Assembly: GCA_023091735.1 (NCBI GenBank)
Contig: JALKBU010000505.1
Coordinates: 1 to 36,234 of the forward strand
DNA: 36,234 bases
From: Trichomonas tenax
Lineage: Eukaryota; Parabasalia; Trichomonadida; Trichomonadidae
Reading direction: 5' to 3'
Positions 10,529-18,269 of the stretch are shown here, piece after piece. A program made the position numbers and the translations under genes. The notes under the pieces are model-generated. The model was not told the origin of the DNA and did not search any database. It saw only the letters and a list, made by a program, of their open reading frames with translations. Every line of letters starts with the position of its first letter. Within the stretch, counting starts at the first letter, position 1.

Positions 10529-10549
10529 TTCCGCAACTTAACGCAACAT
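10529..10549 (+). repeat. 21-bp dispersed direct repeat, copy 2
   Basis: TTCCGCAACTTAACGCAAC, one base different from the copy at 8999. It lies between the minus-strand relic at 10190-10500 and the plus-strand relic beginning at 10562, so it sits at a boundary in the relic field as copy 1 does. Confidence 0.4.
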
Positions 10550-10561
10550 TGGCTCTCAATT

Positions 10562-11039
10562 TTGAGAGGATTTGTAAAGTCGCGTCGTGTTGCAGAAACC
10601 GCTCAAGTCCCAACTCATTACTTGGAGACATCAAGGGGGATTAGCGGAAACAAATATTCAAATTCATTGCAGACACAATGTGGAATGTGGTGGAGTCAAT
10701 TATCAATGAGCTGGATACATATGTTCAAACTATGGTCAGCGAAAACACCAATGATATTTCTGAACAGGTCAAGCAATTTATGGTGGAGGATTATTCATAT
10801 GAAATTAACACTTCTCATCAATTTATGGTTTAACAGTTGAATTTCTTAAGTCTCTTTTGCACGAAGATGGTATCTGTTCTATGGTTCGGGCACTCGATGA
10901 TTCATCAACAAAAGAATTACCAGATAATACATTCTTCGAACCAACCCTCAACAGTCGTTGTGTCTGCCACAATCCAAAAGATCACACAACTTATGATATT
11001 GTTATTCCTGTTTATTTTGTAATTTTGATAAAAGATTAA
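10562..11039 (+). pseudogene. Frameshifted coding relic, unknown protein
   Basis: Three overlapping plus-strand pieces look like one broken gene. The first is open from 10562. The second starts at an ATG at 10678 (MWNVVESIINELDTYV) and runs to a TAA at 10831. The third, one frame away, overlaps it and continues (GLTVEFLKSLLHEDGICSMV, then RCVCHNPKDHTTYDIVIP) to 11039. Base and residue composition is that of real protein, unlike the surrounding DNA. I see no known domain. It is probably a host or element gene inactivated by indels. Confidence 0.4.
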
Positions 11040-11276
11040 TAATTTTTTCAATTTTAGAGACAACGACTTAAAATATCATAAATCATAAATTAAATCTTAT
11101 ATCCATTATTCGTGTTTATTTAATAATGTGATATTTATAACATTTGCACCCAAAATAAGAAAATCTTATAAAAATTATGTTTAATTTGTAGTCCAAGCTA
11201 TAAGTGAAAACATATTTCATCAGCAAACGTGTTCACACATGATAGAATCTGAAAGAAAGAAATATCATCTTTATAA

Positions 11277-11800
11277 TCAAACAATTTGCAATTTGTATTC
11301 TCCATCAGAAGAGGGTAAAAAGTCGCGGTCATGCTCGTCGACTATTTCTTCATCATCGCTTTCTGTGTTGAAATCTTCTCTGATAACTGGCCTGCGTGTA
11401 GGAGCAAAGTTTTCAAGCCTTGTGCCAGGAATTCTCTACGCATTGATTAAAGTTGAAAAGCTCACTTTCTTCCAAATATTAAGAAACATTGTGGCCGCTT
11501 CAACTTTCGAAAATGGAGTTGGAGACTCAAACATCCGATCTGCACACATTCTTGCAGCAGTTTGCTTGATCGCTCCGAACACAAAGCGATCAAGCGACTG
11601 ATATTCATAGGTCCCACTTGTAGGGATCCAAATGATGTAGGAGGCGTATATTGTATACTTTCAATACTGTTCATGATTTGTATCAGCTCCAGGTGGCTGG
11701 CCATGGCCAAACTGAAATAATCTTTATCGTCCGATGCTCCCCCGACCTAAAGGGAACTTGCATCTTGTCGAACATCTTGGTAATACAAGCATTTAACATT
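11277..11800 (-). pseudogene. Relic of a DDE transposase C-terminus (pogo/Tigger-like)
   Basis: The minus strand reads NSIESIQYTPPTSFGSLQ, then after a frameshift YEYQSLDRFVFGAIKQTA, then SKVEAATMFLNIWKKVSF and STLINA. A TAG at 11436-11438 follows, then RIPGTRLENFAPTRRPV and an acidic tail ending at 11277. The order (a Pro-Pro-x-Thr/Ser segment, Q-x-L-D-x-x-V-F-G-x-I-K, then a Trp-containing helix) matches the end of the DDE domain in pogo/Tigger-type transposases, where QPLD-x-x-x-F-G-x-x-K is typical. At least one frameshift and one stop show it is dead. The N-terminal DNA-binding part and the first catalytic Asp residues are not seen. Confidence 0.45.
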
Positions 11801-11827
11801 AAATATTATGTTCGTGCTAAAATGCTA

Positions 11828-11851
11828 TGTCATGTAAAGTTTACGTGTCAG
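11828..11851. promoter_or_regulatory. Paired TGACA-class motifs facing each other
   Basis: TGTCATGTAAA is followed after one base by TTTACGTGTCA, giving two half-sites in opposite orientation. It lies just upstream of the minus-strand transposase relic and may be its old promoter. The same motif class occurs at 12042-12060, after a CCCCC/GGGGG hairpin at about 12023-12041. Confidence 0.35.
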
Positions 11852-12196
11852 TTTTGTTTAGAAAATAAATTCAAAAATTGTGAAAATTCGAGATATCAAT
11901 AAGGTTATCAGCAAGATCTACATGTGTATTGGAAATGTAAAGTACTATGTAATGGCATATGCAAATATATATTATGCTCGATGAGACTCTAAAGTACCCA
12001 GTTTCACAATACTTTAGTCACTCCCCCTGCCTTTTTGGGGGTTTACATGTCATATTGTCAGATTCATTTTTTAATGGATAGTTCAACGCTGTTTACCCCA
12101 AACTCATATGTAAACTGCTAGCTGAGGCTTTTCCGCATGAATTAACGCATACCATGCAATACATAAGTACCAATAAACTTCAAAAAATCAGCTCAT

Positions 12197-12609
12197 AAAT
12201 TACGTAATTTCTTCACAACTTAACTGGAGATAAAGCGTTAACTGACTTCAACCAGTTGGGCAAAATGCGTGACATTTTTGCATTGAAGCTTTTCTCTCTA
12301 AGCAACTTCATTTCACTTGCTTCAAATCAACAGTACGATGCAGCACTTACTTTCCTGCCATTCGTATTATGGAAGGAAGCATGTTTTAACAAAGTTCTGC
12401 ATCGTGAAGGACGGATTTTTTCTTCTTGAAGTTGCTTTTGAGGTTCGATTGTATAAAGTTGAAAACATTCATACAAAATTTTATAAGAATACAAAACAAG
12501 TAGCTACAAATACGCTTTGGAAAAGTGACGCATTTTGAGTGTTTCGTGGAAACATAAAATACCAAAAAAAATCTGGCCTTAGGCGATGATGACGCCGCTG
12601 GCAGCTCAT
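12197..12609 (+). pseudogene. Frameshifted coding relic, unknown protein
   Basis: Plus-strand pieces in three frames follow each other with protein-like composition. They are KALTDFNQLGKMRDIFALKL and ASNQQYDAALTFLPFVLWKE in one frame, then EVAFEVRLYKVENIHTKFYK to a TGA at 12536, then NLALGDDDAAGSS ending in TAA near 12609. The acidic DDD-containing end looks like a genuine C-terminus. Two or more indels are needed to join the pieces, so this is a dead copy. I do not recognise the family. Confidence 0.4.
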
Positions 12610-13419
12610 AAACAATCAAAATCACCAAGATTTTAACAATGTCCCGCGCCTTCTTTTTCCATTCGAAAACACGAATATTGGGAATTCTATAATCTTTTAT
12701 TAATCATTTTTTTTGTGTTGTAATTCTTAATGAATGCTTTTTGATCTTGATGCTTGATCTGTAATAGCTATGCCTGAAGTGCAACATGCGGTTGTTGCAT
12801 AAAATATCAATTGAAAAAATGAATCAAAGCGTTAATCTACTTTATCACTTGAATTTAGCCATAACTCTTTGATTTTTGAATTATCAAATAGTTAATATTA
12901 AATAATTACGATGTATTATGAAATATAAAATTGAAATTTCATTATTTTTCAATAACTCTCAGTGTTTATGATATACACATAAAATCATTATTAGTTGCAA
13001 AATTTGTTTCTTTTTATAAGCTTTTAACATTGAAATATCATTAGAAATAGAAAAGTTTGTACAAATATTTTGTAAATATTGCAAAAGTTTTCTTTCTATA
13101 TAATGAATTCATAATAAGATTGGCATTATATTTTTTCCATATGGATCTGACACTGGAACAAACACCGAGTTTCACTGGTAAGGATTGTGGGATTTCAAGA
13201 AAATTCGATTTTTTAAGTAAAATTTCAATTTATGGCAAATAAAATGATAAATTTAAAAATCCATGTATCTACATGTTTCTTCGTAGAAGTGTCCTAAATT
13301 AAAAGTTATGTGTCCAAGTACCCAATTTTTGTGATTTTTTCGTTTTCGTGAAATATGATCCGAAAAGTCTAAGTCTTCTTATCATCGACGATCCACTCTT
13401 CTCATAATCTATGAGTTTT

Positions 13420-13530
13420 TCTACTGAATCGACGAGACACTCGACTTGAATTGATTAGCTCCTCTACTTGAATCGATGAGCCCCTATTCTCATACTCGAT
13501 GAAGCCCTCTACTTGAATTTACGAGGCTCA
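13420..13530. repeat. Degenerate tandem repeat, about 22 bp x 5
   Basis: Five successive units of 20-23 bp follow the pattern TCTACTTGAATCGATGAGCC (clearest copy near 13463), with variants such as TCGACTTGAATTGATTAGCT and TCTACTTGAATTTACGAGGC. The surrounding bases are ordinary AT-rich DNA. No reading frame through the units looks like a real protein. Confidence 0.6.
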
Positions 13531-13633
13531 CAGGCCAGCTATCTGCTGAGAGCTCTCCAAATTTAGTCTATTGTCTTTTTTTCGCCAAATTTTGACGAGG
13601 GCTATTATAGACCTTCACCCATTAGCGAAATGT

Positions 13634-13649
13634 CTATACCTAGGTATAG
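13634..13649. repeat. 16-bp perfect palindrome
   Basis: CTATACCTAGGTATAG is identical to its reverse complement. It stands alone in gene-free DNA 100 bp beyond the 22-bp tandem repeat. It could be a binding site for a dimeric protein or chance. Confidence 0.35.
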
Positions 13650-14081
13650 TCTAGCGGTGTTGTTGCTAAAAGCTCATGAATTAGTAAAGTTTAATTAAAT
13701 GAATGTTTTTACAAATTATTAACAGATTTTGAACTTTAAATTTGATGAAATATTGCATTATTTTAAAAAAGTGTGTTTTTGTGTTTTGTCATGCATAACA
13801 CCTCTTATATATATTGTAGATGGGTGTTTTAATTGTTTCATACCTATAATAGTGATATTGAGTGTATTCCAAGTTGATGTTGTGTCAACAAAATTGACAC
13901 ACTAAGGAGTCAATAATGCATGATTTTCTTGCTAATAAAATGTATTGTATAGTACAATATATTCATAAGATAGTATCACATCGCATAGTGTGTATCTGAG
14001 CAAAATATCACACTTCTATCGCAAAATCAACGTTTCAAATGTGTTCCATGTCTAGAAGGGGAAAAAACGCGAAAAGCAGGG

Positions 14082-14178
14082 GAAATGCTGTTCTATGCAC
14101 TCCAAATCGATTCAGAAGTCAATAGAAATGTGTGCCATTGGCTTCGAAATCGATTTGGAGTGCATAGAACAGCATTTC
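14082..14178. repeat. Perfect 31-bp inverted repeat (long hairpin)
   Basis: The left arm 14082-14112 begins GAAATGCTGTTCTATGCACT. The right arm 14148-14178 is its exact reverse complement. The 35-base loop contains a further near-match (GAAGTCAAT against ATTGGCTTC, one mismatch), so the fold extends. A perfect stem of this length without selection or recent origin is unlikely. It could be a foldback mobile element, a hairpin RNA precursor or a recent inverted duplication. No gene overlaps it. Confidence 0.75.
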
Positions 14179-14442
14179 AAAATCGTCTCAGAATATGGAA
14201 ATTAATTCCTGCCAATACTTTGTTATAATATTACAGTGTAAACTTTCTATCATATTGTTTAAGTCTCATTGTGCAACTGACATCTGGTGGGGTGAAAAAT
14301 TGAAACTCATCCAATTGTTGTGTTTGTGTCATTCTTATCGGTTCTTCAGTCATTTCACATGTGTGCAGTGGCTTAAGTAACAAGAAGAAGGACTCAAACA
14401 CAATATTATATAAACCAATTACCTGATAAAAATTCATCCATC

Positions 14443-14513
14443 ACTGTGTGCCAATGGTATATGTGGTCTTTTTATTAGATTTCCCAAGCCTTAATGTGCT
14501 ATTGGCACACAGT
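14443..14513. repeat. 13-bp inverted repeat
   Basis: ACTGTGTGCCAAT at 14443-14455 pairs exactly with ATTGGCACACAGT at 14501-14513 across a 45-base loop. The inner motif GTGTGCCA(A/T)TGG also occurs inside the loop of the hairpin at 14082, which hints that the two are related. Confidence 0.5.
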
Positions 14514-14908
14514 TGTTGGAGAAACATGAGTCACCAACAAAACTTGTTGTTTTTATCATCTCCTTGGTACATATGTCACTACATCATGTCATCAGTGACA
14601 TTTGTATGGAGAAAAAGACTAAAAAAAGAAGTTTTGAAAATATCTCGAATTGGATTATGATTTGAAAGAGTTTTTAACATTTCCATCATTTCGTAGGCCT
14701 CGCTTCAATCATTTCCATATTATAATCAATATTATTTACTATTTTTGAACCCAACTCTAAAAAAAACATAGTTGTAATTGTTCTATTCCAATATTCTCAA
14801 TGATAACGTCACCTATCACATGTGTGAGTGACAGTGTCGCTGATAATATGGGGATATAACAATATGATGAAAATCAGTGATCAAATTTCACTAAAACTTT
14901 TTATTTCG

Positions 14909-14977
14909 CTGAATGCAAATGGTGCACTAGGACTAGTGATTACATTGATCCAGTTCTAGTGCACCATTTGCATTCAG
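14909..14977. repeat. Perfect 22-bp inverted repeat (hairpin)
   Basis: CTGAATGCAAATGGTGCACT begins the left arm at 14909-14930. The right arm 14956-14977 is its exact reverse complement. Four more pairs (one G-T) can form inside, leaving a loop of about 17 bases. Its size and shape resemble a small-RNA precursor, though a short foldback element is equally possible. Confidence 0.7.
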
Positions 14978-15402
14978 TGGGGGAGATTTTATGATATAAA
15001 AAAATAGCCAAATGTATAATAAAACAAGACTGATTGATCTCGTATAAAAATGTAGAACATTCAAAAATATAGGTTTTACAAGCTTCCTTGGTGGTGAAGT
15101 CCTCTCAGAAACCCTATTAGCGACCTTTGCAGCGAGGGCAGGACGGAAAACCTAACTTTTTAAAATGCAGTAAATTATGTGCCTGGAATGTTGTTTTTCC
15201 GTGTGTAAGTGATATACTGATGGTGTTGTAGTATCACTGTCCACAGCAGCATCGCTATATCGCTTACACTCGGAGTGATTTTCAAAATGTCTTCAATATG
15301 TTTGATTATTAAACTGAGAAGCAACAAAGGAGAAGCGGAGAAGAGAAAAGATAAAAAATAATGGACATATTTTGTATTGCGAGATTTTGTTGGATTTGTC
15401 AC

Positions 15403-15478
15403 AGGCCGAAGGCCTGATGCATCGCATCAGCGGCGTCAGCCGCAAGCAGCGCATCAAGGCCGGAGGCCGGCTTTTTTT
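15403..15478 (+). other. GC-rich stem-loop cluster ending in a T-run
   Basis: A GC-rich island stands in AT-rich DNA. It folds as consecutive small hairpins: GGCC-GAA-GGCC (15403), CTGATGC-ATC-GCATCAG (15414), GCGGC-GTCA-GCCGC (15430) and GGCCGGAGGCCGGC (15458), the last followed directly by seven T. A hairpin then a T-run is the form of an intrinsic or Pol III-type stop, so this may be the 3' part of a structured RNA read on the plus strand. The element GGCCGGAGGCC followed by T occurs again at 35905-35927 on the minus strand. Confidence 0.5.
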
Positions 15479-15693
15479 GACCCAATGGAAAGAAAAAGCA
15501 AAAAATCTCACTTTTGTAAAAGCATAATTGGCGTCAAGAAATGAATTTCATAATTTTCAATAGTGGTTGTTAATGAATAATATTCAAATGAACATTATTC
15601 GTGATATTAAGATGATTGTCCATTCCCAAAGAAAACAAAATTCAATATAATTGATTTACCACCCATTTATGCCTTGTCAATTCGTTATTAAAA

Positions 15694-15903
15694 ATGTCCA
15701 AATCCAAAATATCAAATAATTCAAGTTCCAAACCAGATAAAATTCATCCCCACAAAGCAATTAAATCAACAACAAAACAGAAATATAGTTTAGCATTCAT
15801 ATTAGCTCCAAAATCAAAATCGAAACGATGCCAGCGGCCGTTACACATTTCACACATATTTATCATTTTTGTATCTATCTCTTGGATGTCTGCTTTACTT
15901 TAA
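15694..15903 (+). CDS. Small hypothetical protein with C-terminal hydrophobic segment
   Basis: An ATG-started frame of 69 codons. The N-terminal 50 residues are polar and basic (MSKSKISNNSSSKPDKIHPH). The last 20 are hydrophobic (SHIFIIFVSISWMSALL), which could be a tail anchor. It has no recognisable family, and AT-rich DNA readily gives such frames by chance. It is listed because its base composition differs slightly from its surroundings. Confidence 0.2.
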   Translation: MSKSKISNNSSSKPDKIHPHKAIKSTTKQKYSLAFILAPKSKSKRCQRPLHISHIFIIFVSISWMSALL

Positions 15904-16838
15904 GTCTTTGATATTTTATGAAAACTGCCAACTAATTTTTTTTGCCTCCACTCTTATAACACAGTTAAAACACAAAGGCTATAATCCATGAAAGAATCGA
16001 TAAATTTATGGATTCACTTCGTGGACTTATTTACATTCAATAAAATGATGTGGCCACAGTGATTTCTTATGCAAATAACAAGAGTTGATGTGTTTTCATA
16101 ACAATTTTATGATCGAACCCGATCATTTGGAAACATAGTAGTACCCAGTATAGGGCATCTAGTAATCGTATTAACGCTCCCTTGAGTCAGCAATTTGATA
16201 TGAAATTAAAATAAGAAACCTCCGATTTTATAAAATTATAAATCCACATCATGCAGAACACCTATGTTTCGAATAAAAGCATTTTGAAATTTTGATCATT
16301 TTCATATTTTGTCAAAACTCAAAAAATGTCATGCCTATCATATATTAATTCTAAATATCAAATAAAAATTTTAAGTTTAACAATCATTTTTTGAGGAAAC
16401 ATATGAAAATCAAAGCATGATATCACAACAGATAGGATATTCTAAATCTCAACTGAAAGTAATAGTTTTCAATTACCATTTTTGAGAAAAATCGATATAT
16501 TTAAAATTTAGATATAGCATATGAAATATAATGCAAAAACTCAATATAAATCGAAAGCACGACGATTATTTTTTGTGAAATTTTATCAAAATCAAAACAT
16601 ATCAATCAAATCATATATCATTTCCAAATTTCGACAAAAATTCAACAGTTTATCGGTAATTTTCCGAGTTTTTCCACAAATAAAAAAATGTTATCTCAAA
16701 ATCAAAAAAAACTTTTTAATTCGATATAATTTAATGAATAGAGTATATAAAAGTGAGAAGAAATTTAAATAAAATTGAGTGAAAGTTCACAAATTGCGAC
16801 CGACCAATCGAGTGGAAAATAATCGTTCTTCTAAGATA

Positions 16839-17348
16839 ATGGGAAAGGAGGAAGACGACAAGATTTTTCCCACTCTCCGCGTGATTGCATTCACATTGCA
16901 AGAGGCGGCCTCACAGAACAAACTGCTGATAGGACGCGACGTTACTTTATCAAGATTTCACACGTTGAGTCCTCCAAAAATTCCAATATTGAAATATCTC
17001 GAGTATCTACATACAAACGGGAATTGCCCGCGATCGGTGTTCATTGTCGCCCTGATTTTGTTAGATAGATTATTAATTCAGCAGCCACAAATAAAAATAA
17101 CACCAAACACTGTACACAAACTGTTCCTTTGCAGCCTACTCACGGCATCTAAATTCACTACAGATATGTACTACAACAATCTCACTTGGGCTACTATTGG
17201 TGGTATTAGATTGGAAGAATTAAATGTCTTGGAATTAGAGTTTTTATTTTTATTGGGATTCACAATTGTAGTTACTAAGGATGAGTTCAATAAATACGAC
17301 CATGAGCTTTCTGTTAAGGCTTCGCTTCCAGAGTTTATTGAAGGATAA
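16839..17348 (+). CDS. P-type (PHO80-like) cyclin, 169 aa
   Basis: PHO80/Pcl-type cyclins bind and direct Pho85/CDK5-class kinases. The ATG at 16839 is used; the frame is open further upstream, but only from a GTG at 16779. The protein is one cyclin box with the family hallmarks in order: LSRFHTLSPPKIPILKYLEY, then CPRSVFIVALILLDRLL, then TVHKLFLCSLLTASKFTTD, then MYYNNLTWATIGGIRLEELN and VLELEFLFLLGF. The YYNN and GGI-x-x-EELN-x-LE-x-EFL segments are typical of this subfamily. Length is close to plant P-type cyclins and shorter than yeast Pho80. TTCACAAAT at about 16786 matches the trichomonad initiator consensus TCA(C/T)(A/T), with TATATAAAAG about 40 bp before it. Confidence 0.93.
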   Translation: MGKEEDDKIFPTLRVIAFTLQEAASQNKLLIGRDVTLSRFHTLSPPKIPILKYLEYLHTNGNCPRSVFIVALILLDRLLIQQPQIKITPNTVHKLFLCSLLTASKFTTDMYYNNLTWATIGGIRLEELNVLELEFLFLLGFTIVVTKDEFNKYDHELSVKASLPEFIEG

Positions 17349-18269
17349 TTTTTATTTCTTAATCCTTTTTTCTATCCATATTAGTCATTTGTAAAATAAT
17401 AGCTTTTGTCATCAAATCTCTTTCTGAGATCCTCCATTTCTTACTTTTTGTTAATCTTATTATTTTTTTGGTGTAATCTTTTATAAAATACCAAAAATCC
17501 ATGCGTTTACACCTCCTTTTCGATAAAATATTGTTGTACTTCAACAATAAACGTTCAGGAGCGATGATTTCACTGTTTTGATGAAACAATAAAAAATAAA
17601 ATTGTCTTTTTGCATATGCGCTCTTTCCGTTGTTTTTGCATTCAATTTTTATGAAATTTCTCCCGGCTCATCCAAGGCCTTTCCGTTAACAAAATAATAT
17701 TCAAATTTGATAATTATAATATTGACTGAAAACACACTATAATTTAAACTATACTCAAACTTTTGAAGAATTTTTAAACAGTGAATTTGCTCAATTATTA
17801 TATTTTAATAAAAAGTTTTTTGAATATTTAATAAAAATCTATTTTTGGAGTCTATTAATGATATAAATATTTTTGATTCGAAAATTCTAGTATTACATCA
17901 ATAGCTAAATAAAGACAAGTGGAATAAAATGTTATTCAATTTTGTTAAAACAAAATCAAGAACCAGAGTCATTGTGCATGATCTAACTTCTGTTTAAAAT
18001 ATAAAAATATCATAGTTACAGGCTTAGTTCTACCTTTGATTTTCAAAATTTGAAGATTTTCCAAACAAATCAGTATAATTTTTCAAAAATCGAACATAAA
18101 AATTTTATTGCATCATATTAAGATTTTTATTTTAATTTCTAGTGCGCGCTTTTGAGAAATGAAGCGACAAATATCTAATAGATATAATAATGATATTAAA
18201 AATCAAATAAAAGAAATAACAACAATTTTTTTATAGCAAAATTGACAATTCAAAAAATAATATAAAAAA
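17349..18269. other. Intergenic stretch; weak minus-strand frame
   Basis: A minus-strand frame at 17359-17589 reads basic, protein-like sequence (WYFIKDYTKKIIRLTKSKKW, then ISERDLMTKAIILQM) but begins at TTG. Its only useful ATG, at 17502, gives 47 codons. It converges with the cyclin stop at 17348 and may be a relic. The remainder up to the kinase is AT-rich with no visible feature except TTGACAATTC about 25 bp before the kinase ATG. Confidence 0.4.

Larger units (their letters stand above)
8849..16838. other. 8-kb region without intact genes; relics and repeats
   Basis: No intact gene of convincing quality is visible. The region holds decayed coding relics at 9024-9375, 10190-10500, 10562-11039, 11277-11800 and 12197-12609. 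It also holds two copies of a 21-bp GC-richer sequence (8999 and 10529), a 22-bp tandem repeat (13420-13530), three hairpin-forming inverted repeats (14082, 14443, 14909) and a GC-rich stem-loop cluster (15403). The rest is plain AT-rich DNA. The pattern suggests old insertions that have been decaying. Confidence 0.6.

Noticed and set aside
15070..15160. GC-richer stretch that might be a tRNA or small RNA
   Set aside because: GTCCT/AGGAC and CCCT/AGGG can pair, but there is no cloverleaf, T-loop or box motif.
16521..16772. Plus-strand open frame before the cyclin gene
   Set aside because: It is composed almost only of Lys, Phe, Ile, Asn and Ser codons expected from AT-rich DNA, and it overlaps the cyclin's likely promoter region.
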